Source of the DNA: Ustilago trichophora
Lineage: Eukaryota; Basidiomycota; Ustilaginomycetes; Ustilaginales; Ustilaginaceae
DNA length: 64,000 nucleotides
Assembly (NCBI GenBank): GCA_900323505.1
Contig: OOIN01000034.1
Location: 434,001 to 498,000, forward strand
Reading direction: 5' to 3'
In this document: positions 20,085 through 30,425 of the stretch, piece after piece
How the letters are laid out: each line of letters opens with the position of its first letter
Position numbering within the stretch: position 1 is the stretch's first letter
Translations under genes and position numbers: made by a program
The notes under the pieces: model-generated
The model's input: the letters and a program-made list of their open reading frames with translations, nothing else
Told to the model about the DNA's origin: nothing
Databases searched by the model: none

Positions 20085-22424
20085 ATGTCGCTGTCACCAG
20101 TCAGCTCCAAGTCGATCGTCTTCTTGCTAGGTCTACTCTATCTTCAAGCTTTCACCGTCGATGCAACCATATCCACCTCTGCAGGCTTCCCACAAGACGT
20201 ATTCGCCAAACCGGCTTTCCAAGTCAACTATGGACGTCTCGACAAGACTTCATCCACCCTCCCTATCAAACGTGGCGACGCCATAAAGATTCTCGAGCAG
20301 CAGGAAGCATCTTCCTCGTCGACCAGTTCTCAACCTCCAAGCCCGAGTGATCTCACACACACATCGTCTTCGTCGCTTGCTGTTCCCGCGCAGTCAGAAC
20401 ATCAAGCTGACGGCACACAAGATGTCACTTTTCGCACCCTGTTCTGGTCACTCCAACGATCTTCGCCCACTAACTTTCAGCTGTGCTCCATACCCGATTT
20501 CACCTTCGCACCTGCCGACAAGCTTACTCCCAGACCCTCCAATGACTCCGCACGCTCGAGACGGGATCTGATTCGGAACGCACAAAAGCTGCTTGACCCG
20601 CTCAAAAAAGTGTGCCTATACCATACCTCCGATTGGTTCACCTACAGCTTCTGCCACGGCCGAGAGATTAGGCAGTTTAGGCGTCTTACAGCTCAGGATG
20701 CGGTCAAGAAGGCTTTCAAGGCTGCCGGTGGTGGCGACGCCGGTCACAAGGCAGCTGTCGAGGCAGCAGAAAAGGTGCATGCTCAGCCACATCCTATGGC
20801 AGATCCTGAGTTTCCGGCTTTCATTTTGGGTCGATGGACCCCTCAGAGTGAGGAAATTGTGGGCGACGATCGCAGCCACCAACGGCGTCAGCAGCAGCCT
20901 CTCACCGATGAGACAGAATCCTCGACGGGTGTCGCCGTATCGGCCAACCTGGATATGCCCTCACTCGTCAACTCGGCCGGCCTAGACCTGGTCGAAGAGG
21001 TTCAGTTCGGCGATTGGGACGAGGAAGAACTTTTCGCAGCCGAAGCAAAAGCTCTCGCCCACTTTCAGGATCCTTCTATCGTCGACGGCGAAGCCAACCG
21101 AGATGTAGCCGCTACCACTGCTGCTCCTGCTGGCCACGAGTCGCAACGACACCGTTATCTAACGCAGCGATGGACCAACGGCACCATGTGTGACATGAAC
21201 CATCAGCCGCGTACGGTCGAGGTGCAGTATCGTTGTTCCAACCGCAAACCGCACGAGGATCGCATCGTCATGATCAAGGAAACCACTATTTGCAACTACG
21301 TCTTGGTCATTGAGACGCCTCGACTCTGCGCTGATGCGGCGTTTGGGAGCGAAAAAGAGGAGGCGCCGCTTCCGATCCAGTGTCATCGGGTCGTAGATGA
21401 TGGCTATGTGGGCCCGACGGTAGGCGATCCCGATAAAGTGATGCAGCCGGCGCTGTCTGAGATCGAAGGCGGCGCCCAGATGGACGGAGGAGAAAGGGCT
21501 TCGGAGCAGTCGCAAGCAGACTCTTCGAAGGCAAGAAAAGACAGTCAGGACGACAACAAAGCAACGTCAAACCAAGATGTGGAAGAAGACGCCACCACCA
21601 CATCCCACACCTACGGTGATCTCTCTCGCTACGGATCAGTACATGATGACTACTACGACGAGGCGCTGGGCGGACCTGGTGCGCTCTACCAACAGTACCA
21701 CCACGACCATGAGCACGATCACGATCAGAACCGTGAGCGTGGAGGCGCTGAAGTCGACGAAGCTGACATAGTCATTGAAATTGGACTAGACGAGAATGGT
21801 AGGCCTTTCATCAACAAGGTCACCGATCCGCCTTCCGACTCCTCTCCTGCTTCGGATGGCGAGAAAACCCGACGCAAGGAAAGTGGCAAGAAGCGCAACG
21901 ACGATGACGTAGACAAAGAGGAGCCAAAGTCACTCGAGATCGAACTCGACACGGATGATGTCCTCTCTGTCCTGCGTGGCGACGAAGGCGGAAGTCTGGA
22001 GAAGAAGGTTGCCGAGAAAATCTCCAAATTGCTCAACAAGCAGATGGAACGCGAGGCCTCGCAAACCACCGGCACTGGCGCCAAAAGTGACGAAAAGAAG
22101 GTGAAGAAAGAGCAAAAGCAAGAGAACCTCATGGGCCTGGACGTAAACGAGCTCTGGCGACGACTGGTAGCCAATGTCGATCGCGAGATTGGGCTGCGTG
22201 GGAACAAGCAGCAGGCTGATGGAAAAGGTGGCAAGTTTGCTAAAAAGGTTCCATCAGGGAAACAAGGAGCGCCAGCATTGAGGATGGAAAAGGTGGGTGA
22301 TAGTTTGTCGGAGCGCGCCAAACGGTTCTATGATGCTAAGAAGAAGGAAGAGGGAAAAGGCAGCGAACAGCAAAAGAAGGAGAAAGTGGAGGCTCCGCCC
22401 ATTGCTCAACACCTCGATTTGTAG
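20085..22424 (+). CDS. YOS9: Yos9/OS-9 lectin of ER-associated degradation
   Basis: A single exon of 779 residues. The start is the ATG at 20085; the frame opens at a TTG 12 bases earlier. A signal peptide follows (SKSIVFLLGLLYLQAFTVDA). The MRH (PRKCSH-like) lectin domain begins near residue 175 with CLYHTSDWFTYSFCHGREIRQF and resumes after an insertion with FILGRW, RWTNGTMCD, VEVQYRCS and TTICNYVLVIETPRLC; the Q, R, E and Y sugar contacts of the family and the paired cysteines are in place. Known role: it recognises trimmed mannose glycans on misfolded proteins and delivers them to the Hrd1 ligase in the ER lumen. The C-terminal 330 residues are highly charged. The protein ends AQHLDL, which is not the canonical HDEL retention signal of yeast Yos9. 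Confidence 0.9.
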   Translation: MSLSPVSSKSIVFLLGLLYLQAFTVDATISTSAGFPQDVFAKPAFQVNYGRLDKTSSTLPIKRGDAIKILEQQEASSSSTSSQPPSPSDLTHTSSSSLAVPAQSEHQADGTQDVTFRTLFWSLQRSSPTNFQLCSIPDFTFAPADKLTPRPSNDSARSRRDLIRNAQKLLDPLKKVCLYHTSDWFTYSFCHGREIRQFRRLTAQDAVKKAFKAAGGGDAGHKAAVEAAEKVHAQPHPMADPEFPAFILGRWTPQSEEIVGDDRSHQRRQQQPLTDETESSTGVAVSANLDMPSLVNSAGLDLVEEVQFGDWDEEELFAAEAKALAHFQDPSIVDGEANRDVAATTAAPAGHESQRHRYLTQRWTNGTMCDMNHQPRTVEVQYRCSNRKPHEDRIVMIKETTICNYVLVIETPRLCADAAFGSEKEEAPLPIQCHRVVDDGYVGPTVGDPDKVMQPALSEIEGGAQMDGGERASEQSQADSSKARKDSQDDNKATSNQDVEEDATTTSHTYGDLSRYGSVHDDYYDEALGGPGALYQQYHHDHEHDHDQNRERGGAEVDEADIVIEIGLDENGRPFINKVTDPPSDSSPASDGEKTRRKESGKKRNDDDVDKEEPKSLEIELDTDDVLSVLRGDEGGSLEKKVAEKISKLLNKQMEREASQTTGTGAKSDEKKVKKEQKQENLMGLDVNELWRRLVANVDREIGLRGNKQQADGKGGKFAKKVPSGKQGAPALRMEKVGDSLSERAKRFYDAKKKEEGKGSEQQKKEKVEAPPIAQHLDL

Positions 22425-22810
22425 ATCTCCTATTTCGTCGCTGAATGTTTGCAGATTGCTTCCTTGATCACCTGCAGTGGGTGCGCTCGGTACGCTGAGT
22501 CTAACGCGTGTAATCAAGCTGAAGTGCGTGTACGTGGAGCATGAGTGTCGGACGATCCGAAGTTTCGGCTAGCGTGAAAGATGTGCTTGTATCTGTGCAC
22601 GCACTTTGAGATGATCCGCTTTGGATGCTTTTATCGTGGCGTTGGCGTGATATGGAATGGTGTTGGAAATGGGTTGCAACGGGCCAAAAAAAAAGACATA
22701 ACTATCTACAATACAATGCGTGTGTGTGTGTGTGTGTGGCCATCTCTGGGAACCATCTCTATTCCATCGGCCTTTGACGCCTCCTCATCCTCTTTATGCC
22801 TATCAAGCAT
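22425..22810. other. Intergenic between convergent YOS9 and GGC1
   Basis: The shared 3' region of two convergent genes. It contains a nine-A run near 22686 and a (GT)n microsatellite at 22719-22738. Confidence 0.6.
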
Positions 22811-23704
22811 TTAGACGTACTTTCCGAAGAAAGGAATCAAGCTCTGAGCAAGGGTGAAGCTGAATACGAGTTTGGGGCCAACGACCAACACCTTGGGTGT
22901 GAGACCCTTGAAGAAGGCGCCGAAGCCCTCGTTCTTGATCATGTCCTTGATGATGGTGACACCTCCGACCTTGCTTTCAAAGTTTGCGTTTTGAATTCGG
23001 GTCTTGACGACATCGAGAGGAGCAGCGACGGTGATGGAGGCGACGGAACCACCGATGGAGGCGAAGAAGTTCTGGGTCCATGTGGCCTCGTTGAAGTTTT
23101 TCAGACCGAAAATGTACTCCTTTGTGAAAGCGGAGCCTCCGAACAAGGCGAAAGATCCAGGAGCGTTTCGGGCAGCGGTCCAACCCCAACCACGGTAGAG
23201 GTTAACATTTTCATCGGCAAGAATACGAAGGAATCCACGCGAGCGGAAGGCCTCTGGGTTGGTCTGACGCTTGATCTTGAGCACATCCAAGGGCAAAAGA
23301 ACAATCTCTCCGATACCAGTCAAAGAACCAGCAGTGGCAGACATCATGGATTTACCAGCACGTTCACCGAACAAGTTTTCAAACTTCTTACGGTGGTGAG
23401 TGGTCAGATAATCGTTGAAGTAAGGTTGACCTCCGAACTTGTAGATCCTCTGAAGGACTTTGTAACCGGCAGCGTAACCAAGACCGGGGAAGAGCGACAA
23501 AAACTTGGTGCTGACGTTGGCATTTGCTTTATCCTTGAATACGACTTGGGACATGGAGAGACCCGAGACCTTGTTGGACATGAGTCGCTTGGCAACTGTG
23601 TCGACGGGATGGAAGACGAGCAATTCGGCGATACCAGAGAGACCGGAGCCGAGGAGTCGGGCTTGCGCCGATTCGCGCTTGCCGCCGCTTGGAGGTGGAG
23701 ACAT
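22811..23704 (-). CDS. GGC1: Mitochondrial GTP/GDP carrier Ggc1
   Basis: A single exon of 297 residues, the standard length for a mitochondrial carrier. The three repeats carry PVDTVAKR, PLDVLKIK and PLDVVKTR in the P-x-D-x-x-K/R positions. Segments FPGLGYAAGYKVLQRIYKFGGQP, the LLPLDVLKIKRQTNPEAF stretch, NLYRGWGWTAARNAPGS and FFKGLTPKVL match the Ggc1 (Yhm1) subfamily rather than other carriers. Function known for yeast: exchange of matrix GDP for cytosolic GTP across the inner membrane, with effects on iron homeostasis and mitochondrial DNA maintenance. The full-length family match leaves little doubt. The divergent flank to the right contains a long A tract. Confidence 0.96.
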   Translation of the reverse strand: MSPPPSGGKRESAQARLLGSGLSGIAELLVFHPVDTVAKRLMSNKVSGLSMSQVVFKDKANANVSTKFLSLFPGLGYAAGYKVLQRIYKFGGQPYFNDYLTTHHRKKFENLFGERAGKSMMSATAGSLTGIGEIVLLPLDVLKIKRQTNPEAFRSRGFLRILADENVNLYRGWGWTAARNAPGSFALFGGSAFTKEYIFGLKNFNEATWTQNFFASIGGSVASITVAAPLDVVKTRIQNANFESKVGGVTIIKDMIKNEGFGAFFKGLTPKVLVVGPKLVFSFTLAQSLIPFFGKYV

Positions 23705-24793
23705 CTTATCCGTGATTTATTTGAGGACAAAGGAGGGAGGGGCGAAGGGGATGGTAATGATGATGGTGGTGATGGCACGAAAAGGTAAAAACGAATAGAG
23801 ATTAGATGGAGACCGAGTCAGATGCACGAAGCACCAAAAAAGAGCAATCTCGAGAAGAACCGACCAATCAGTCCCTCATGTGAGAGAGTTGAGGAGAGCC
23901 AGACCCGGTCCGCCAAATTTTCCTTGGAGCGTGGGGCTGGCTTCTCTCCTCTCGTTCTTCAAAAAAAAAAAAACAAAAAAAAAAAAAAAAAAAAAAAAAG
24001 TTGACGCGAGACGGGCAATTTCACGGTTTCCGCGTCCAAGACAAAGTTAACCGGTTTCCAAAAATTTCAAAAGGGCACGATAAAGTGGATCAGCTAGCTC
24101 CCTTCCCAAAAATTCCCGATAAAGCTTGCGTACAGTACACAGAGACACTTTCAGAGTGTCCGAGCGATTCCGGCTAACGATTCTTCTTTTCTTGTTTCTT
24201 TTTTGGCTTGTGAATTGATGAACATTGAAGTGACACTTCCCCTCAGTACCACCATCGGGAATCATCGACCTCTTTCCTGAGATGTTGGCTCGAGAGCTGA
24301 GCAGAAACTGAACTTCCGCGAGCAGTCTGTGCCTATCGGCCGGCCTTATGAGTTCTGAGAAACGGGCGAACGTCAATGTGATGTCAAAACGTTGAGCTGA
24401 TATGAAGTGGGAGATTGGATCGGTTGGGAATTGACAACCATATCCAAATCGGGCAAGGTGAATCACGTGATGCAGATCTGAGAGTCTTTTTCTTTTTTTC
24501 GCGCTTTGAAGGACCGCAGTTTGAAATTTCTTCTAGCTATCAGCTGCTCAAAGCCTTTCTGATTCGCCCTCGACATTCTTCCCTTCACACTACCTGCAAC
24601 GCCGGCTTCGTCTTTCTCCTTGCCGCACTCTCTCTCGGCTAGTCTCCTTCTTCCTCCTGTTGGACTCACAGCCATACAGCAAGGGTAAGGCAGTCCGGCG
24701 TTGCAGCACTCGCCAGCAATTCGTAAGTCTCAATCTCACCACCACACAGCAGCACAGCACATACACAATCAGATGGGGTTTCAAGGAGGGAAT
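23705..24793. other. Upstream region of GGC1, with long A tract
   Basis: Contains the GGC1 promoter, a 39-base A tract broken by one C at 23961-23999, and a TACAGTAC motif at 24131-24138. From about 24480 to 24730 the plus strand looks like a transcribed leader (pyrimidine-rich stretch and GTAAGT at about 24724) leading into the snoRNA, possibly a non-coding host transcript. Confidence 0.5.
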
Positions 24794-24912
24794 GTTGGAA
24801 AATGATGACAATATCCCAAATCTCAGAGCTCCGTCATTAATGGATCTACCAATCCGCCGATGGGGCAAGGAGTTACGAGTGCTTTTTTAGTCATAGTTAC
24901 ACTGATTTCAAC
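24794..24912 (+). ncRNA. snR63: Box C/D snoRNA candidate, snR63-like (25S 2'-O-methylation guide)
   Basis: Box C ATGATGA is at 24802-24808 and box D CTGA at 24902-24905. The ends can pair: AAAG(G)TTG read outward from box C against TTTCAAC after box D, seven pairs with one bulged G. Twelve bases at 24889-24900 (AGTCATAGTTAC), ending one base before box D, are perfectly complementary to GTAACTATGACT, the universally conserved helix 69 region of large-subunit rRNA. The fifth base upstream of box D pairs with the second A of GTAA, which by my count is A2256 of yeast 25S, the site guided by snR63. A GTAAGT about 70 bases upstream and an AATAG just downstream suggest it may lie in an intron of a non-coding host transcript. 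Seen by eye only. Confidence 0.72.
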
Positions 24913-25322
24913 ACAATAGCAATCTCCCCCCTTCCTCTTCCTTTGCTTCACTGTGAGACACGGGGGAAATGGGGGGCATTGCAGGCAGCAAAAGAGGATG
25001 GAGAGTGATGTTTGCAAGCTAGGCGTTTTGTCCCTTGATCTGGTCCGAGCTCTTTGACTGACCACGCCTTTGCATATCCTCCTTCTCTTCAATGCTTTTA
25101 GTTATTCTAGTTGGCAATGCAAACATTTTGACACAATACTCTGATGTCGCAATGGACTGACTGCTCACACACGAATGCGCTCATGCATGTGCACGATCCT
25201 GAATGAATGTTTTGTGATGAGATGCAACAATACCATTGATTCAACACTAACAGGAGCAGAAACAGAAGAAAAAAAGCAAAACAGTATACAAAAACGAAAC
25301 CCATCCTCACCTCCTTTTCTCT
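24913..25322. other. Intergenic between snoRNA and POL1 3' end
   Basis: About 410 bases. A GTGATGT..CTGA pair at about 25006-25060 resembles a second snoRNA but lacks a terminal stem. No coding frame of note. Confidence 0.5.
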
Positions 25323-28300
25323 CTACACCTTCATAAATCGGAACAAGCTCGCCAACTTGACAAACCTTCTTCCGTTCTTTGCCAGATACTTGTCTACCGT
25401 TTTGTGCAACATGTCCAGCTCTCTCTTGTTGACATCTAGCGTTGCTAGCGTTTCATCCTGCCAAGCCTTTGCACTGGGCGTGGTCGCTGCGGTGGTGACC
25501 TTTTCTCTGATCCTACCTGCATCGAACAAACTCTCGAGATAGATCAGCTGGTCGTAGAGCTGTTTGTCGCGATAAGTAGGTTCTACTCTACCTCTGCAGG
25601 CCAGGTGGGAGCCTACGTTGGAAGTTGCGTCGAGTAAAGCGGCTGATTTCGAGTCGTGAATGGCAAGGCAACGTTTGGCGTATACGCTGGCCATTCGGGT
25701 GCGAGATGCGCAGTTGGGATCGCTGCACTCTGTCCAACCAGTGTAGTAGCGAGAGATGTAGCTGCGAATGGCAAGCTCGAGTTGAATCACGATGGTTGCA
25801 AGTGGCAGCATCCGAGCGCAGCAAGGGTTTGTACAGCGAATACCCTTGGTGCTAATCGCATTGCGATCGGTGTCCTTGATATTGGTGGAATCGGTCAAGA
25901 TCTTTGCAGCAGGCCGATGAGCGGGTCCCAGGAAGACACTGATCTCTCGACAGGAAGGACAGGTGAGCTTCAGTGGTTCGCACCTAGCAAACCTCACTTC
26001 ATCCGGAATCTGCGAGTCCAAAGTGGCAAATTCTCGATCAGCAGAACCACCATTTGCACCGCCGGACGAAGACGAAACGTGCGAATATTTGGCAGGATCC
26101 AACCCCAAACATTCGGCCAACCTCGATCGATCCGTACCCTCAATACTCTCGCACAGTCTTTCGATGGGTGGCAAGATTTGCAGCGCCAAGTAGTGCTCGT
26201 AATCCACCTTTAGCTCGCTATCTTTTCTCCTCAACTCGTCGGGATGGTGAGCGCGTTCCGCCTGGGCAGTCTTGGTGCTTGACGTGCCATCCTCTCCCAG
26301 ACAGAAGATATAGGGGATCACGTCTCCCATTCGAGCACTGCCTCCTCGAGCTTTCATGCGAAGTGCAACTTGAACGTGCGGTTGCGACTTGACATCCGGA
26401 TAGTCTTCGGGGTTCTTACCGAGTCGCTTGTAGATGATAAAGTCGTCCAAGGGTATTCCACCCCGTTTGATCTTGTCCGAGGTTTCGGTGAGGTATTCAT
26501 GAATCTGCTCAACGACAAGTTCGGTTGCTTTGCCAGAGAGGATCTGATCAAGGACGTAGTTGGAGACATTCTTGGAAAGCGCTGAGTATTCTCGACGCTT
26601 CATATCCAGACCTTTGATCTCGGTGCTTCGCTTGCCATCTTCGTCGACCAGCACAGCGGCGTACTTTTTCTTCTGCAGCAAAAGCATGCGTTCGAACACA
26701 CCGTCGATATCAATCTCGAGCAAACGGTAGCGTTCGTTGACCGACTTTTTAAACTCTTGACCAATCCGCAAGGCTTCTCGATACTCGGTGGCGTTGGTGT
26801 TGATCATGACACTATCCGTGTCACCGTAAATGACGTCGAGCAGCATCGATTCTGCAAGATCTTTGGTGGCAGTCAAGATCTCTCGTCCTTTGAAGGTGGT
26901 AAGGGCGGCAAGGGGGCGTGCGTAGAAACGCGAATTTTCGAATCCGAGACAACCGTACATCGAGTTGGCCGTGAGCTTGAGCGCAAGCTGCTTGATGTTC
27001 CACTGCATGAGTTGGGACGGTGTGGCAGTCTTGTCCTTCATGAGCGATTTGACCTGTCGACGACGCGCGACGAGCTGGGCAATGATACGTGGGAGTACAC
27101 CTTGATCGACGTCTGAAGAGGGGATTTCGGGGATCTTGTCCGTCTCAGCCACCTCTGCCGCGCCTACATCGGCTTCACCATTGGCAGCAGAAGCACCAGC
27201 ACCAGCACCAGCACCAGCAGCAGGAGCAAGATCTTCATCCTCGAGACCTTGTGTAGGAGGTCGTTCGACAGTGGTAAAATCAATGTTGAACTCTTGAATA
27301 ATCGACGGATAAAGCGAATTGAAATCCATGACCAAGATGTACTTGTCCCACAAGCCTCTCTTGGGCTCAAATACAAGACCACCTTTGAACTTGTCCTTCT
27401 TGCTGTTGGCCGTCACTGCCGCCGCCGCCGCCGTCGTCGCCGCACCCGCACCACCAGCAGCCTTGGCACGCGCCTTGGCTTTGAGCTCAGCAGCTTGTTG
27501 AATCTGCTTCTTCTCCCACGCCGAGATCTTGTCGGGGCAAATGTACTTCTGACGGTGGAAATCGTGTAGCAGAATGTACTCGTTTCGCTCTGCACGACCT
27601 CCGTTGAGGGTCTTGTTCCAGCTGTTACCAGCGAGGTTGGTGAGCTGTTTGGTGAGGGGCAGGATCTGGACCTTGGCAGCGATGGCCATCTGGAAGAAGG
27701 TGTCCACCTCGCAGTGGCGGACAAACGTCAGCAGGCGTTCGGGGGAGGGAGCGAGCGAGTCAAAGAACGACGCTGTTTCCTCGGGGTCGATGTCTTCGCG
27801 CTGGATCTTGAGATGCGTGCCGCACATCTCGGTGAGCGACCAGGTGGTGGAAGTGATCATCGACTTTCCGTTGTCCGAAGCCAAATCGCACACCAGGCGG
27901 CCTGCAAGGATTTTCAGATTCATCCCCTGCTTGAGCTTAGGCCATTTCGGGCGGCGGAAACGACCGACTCGAGACCAGTGGTCGGCACGCAGATCCTTCA
28001 TGCGGTGCAAGAGTACATCGAGAGAAACACCGTTAAACTCGTGCCCAACGATAACATCGGGATCGGCGTTGTGGATCTGAGCAAGGAGCGCGTTGAGCAG
28101 CATACGCTCATACTTGAGCGTGTGGATCTTGATCTTGCCCTTGCGCGCTTCGGCCTCGAAACCGGGCGGGAACATGCTGCCGAGTGGACGGACTGCGGTG
28201 AAGACGGAGCAGGGAAGCTGTTCCGGTGGCGTGGGATCTTCGATTTGGTGATCGGTCCAGGTACGCGCGCTGACAGCGACAAGCTCCTGCTTGTTCTCCT

Positions 28301-30425
28301 TGTGGTTGACCACGGTGCGAACGGCGAGCGACATGACGGTCAGCGGAGGCGTCTCGCGGGGGGAGGTGGTGTCTGCATCAGAGATGGGCGAGATGTCCTT
28401 GGGATCATCTACAGAAACCTCCATCTTACACCACGAAATGGGAGTAGACCCCTCGGCAATGCTGGCATTGGAGATCTTGAGCCAGCTTGGACCGAAAATG
28501 CGTCGCTTGACAACAAGCAGCTCAAAGGGCGAGGTGTTGGTGCCGAAGGCCTTGCTGAAAGTCTTTCCCTTAAAGTCGAATGGCAGCTGAGGCTCGTCAA
28601 AGCCGTATCGAATCTTCATGTAGTTGGACTCGGCAGGTACACCCGCCTGCTCGAAGGCATATTTGCGTGTAACCCACTTGGAGAGGAAGCGCTTGATGCC
28701 ATGCTTTGCAGAGAGATCCTCAAACTCGTCATAGATCTCGTCCTCACCAACGGCACGATCGGTCTCGTGACCATCCTCGAGTTGCTTGCTGCGGGGCAGG
28801 AGGAAGATGCATCGCTCGATACCGTTAACAGTCAAGCAGCACGAGACGTAGCGGCCAGACTCTTTGTCCTTGACTTTACCCACTAGGTAGACTATGCCAT
28901 TCTCACCTTCAAGGTAGTCCAGCCAGTAGAAGAAGAGCGACTTGTCGTCTTCAAACGCCTTTACCTTGCCTGCAGAGGGCGTCGCGTTGCCTGTCGCAGT
29001 CTTGACGGCGTTAGTTGCAGCGGCTGGAGTGGGTGTAGAAGGCTCGACGTTCTTCATGAGATCGTTGTGCACCTTTTGCCAGCTGCTTCTGCTTGCAGGA
29101 GTCTTGGCATCGGCCTTGAGAGCTGGCTTAGGTGTAGAAGAAGATGCTGAGGGGGTCTTGTTGGCCGTCTTATCAGATTCCGTCTTGACAGGTCTGGGCG
29201 TCTCGGCAGCAGCTGGGCTCGGCTTGGAGCGCGAAGCCTGTCCACGGGCATCAACAGTCTTGGCGGGCAACGACCCGACCTCGACACGTCGTACTGCCAA
29301 ATCTTCGGTCTCGTCATCGCTGAAGGCGAGAGCATCGTTGCCAAGACCAGCCGCTCGTTTGGATGGGTGGCTGATAAAGACATCATTGTCGGTGTCACCG
29401 AGACCGAGACTGCCGATTCGACTCGGCAAGCCCTTTGGACCACGAAGCTTCTTATTGGAGGTAGGAAGGCCGTCGTCGAGCTCAAAGACAGGGTCAGAGC
29501 CAAGGTTGGGACCCCAAGGTGGGGTATCGCTGCCACTGACATGAACGCGTGGCGCAGCGCTGTCACTTGAAGGGTGTGCAGAGTCGCTTGTGGGGGCGCC
29601 AGAGGAGGGACTTGTGAAGCCGTTGCCGATTGAGGTCGAACCGCGGAAGCGGGAGAAAGCACCCTCTTCGTTCTGTTTACGCTTCTTTGAGAGCGATGAA
29701 GAGAGGCGGTTGGCAGGAGAAGGGCTTGCAGGGTCGTGCGAAGAAGTGGAAGCCTGGGCATCGGATCCGTCCAGGTTGCCCAGGATACCAGCCATGAAGT
29801 CATCCTCCTTCTCCTTGCTGACAGTGGGACGATATGCATCGAGTGCGGCTGTTCGTTGACGCTGAGCATCGCGCGCTCGGCTGGCAGACAAGTCGTTGGA
29901 GAGCCCGCTGGAAGCCTTGCGTTGCTTGCTGAAGGCAGCTGTAAGGCTAGACTTTTGGTATGCGAACGAGGTGGTATCGGTGCCCTTCAACTTGGTGCGT
30001 GCCTTTGAGCCCTTCTTGGGTTTGCGCTTGCCGGTGCGCTCAAAATATTCTTGTTCATCCTCGGTGTCCTCGTCGGCATCATCGTCTCCACGGGCACGGT
30101 CGTCCCACTCATCCTGACCGTGGTCGACGTATCCTGAGCCATCGTCGTCTTCAATGAAATCGTCGTCCATGATGCGGCCCCTGAGGATGGAGCGATATTC
30201 GTCTTCCGAGACTTCGTCGTAGATGGCATCATCCTCGTCGGAGTGGTCCTCTGCCTTGGATGTCTTTGGAATCAAGTGAAGAAAGTGGAAATTTGGTCAG
30301 TCAAGACGTACGGCGTGAGATTGAAGGTGCTTCATGGAGGTAATACTTACTGTGGGTAGAGACACGCCATCGCGCTTTGCCTTGAGAGCAGCGAGGGCGC
30401 TGAGCTTTTTGGCTTTAGAAGACAT
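25323..30425 (-). CDS. POL1: DNA polymerase alpha catalytic subunit
   Basis: Two exons: 30425-30351 (25 residues, MSSKAKKLSALAALKAKRDG) and 30263-25323, intron 87 bases, phase 0, giving 1671 residues. The B-family polymerase motifs are present: the exonuclease-like domain, MDFNSLYPSIIQEFNIDF (about residue 1004 on), KLTANSMYGCLGF (about 1120) and YGDTDSVM with the catalytic Asp pair (about 1171). The C-terminus has the two zinc-binding clusters, CPSC/CTNPCC (about 1456-1500) and CSDPNC with LAC (about 1531-1580), that contact the B subunit. The first 450 residues are acidic and disordered and include the primase/GINS-tether region. An Ala-rich stretch (about 955-975) and an Ala/Gly-rich stretch (about 1030-1060) flank motif A. 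Role: initiates lagging and leading strand synthesis with primase. Confidence 0.96.

Noticed and set aside
22796..23788. A 330-codon plus-strand frame over GGC1
   Set aside because: Shadow of the Ggc1 coding sequence, which matches its family along its full length.
25004..25060. Second snoRNA next to the snR63-like one (GTGATGT..CTGA)
   Set aside because: Box C has a mismatch, there is no terminal stem and the presumed guide matched no rRNA site I know.
27714..28886. Long plus-strand frames inside POL1
   Set aside because: They are antisense to conserved polymerase motifs and lack any family features.
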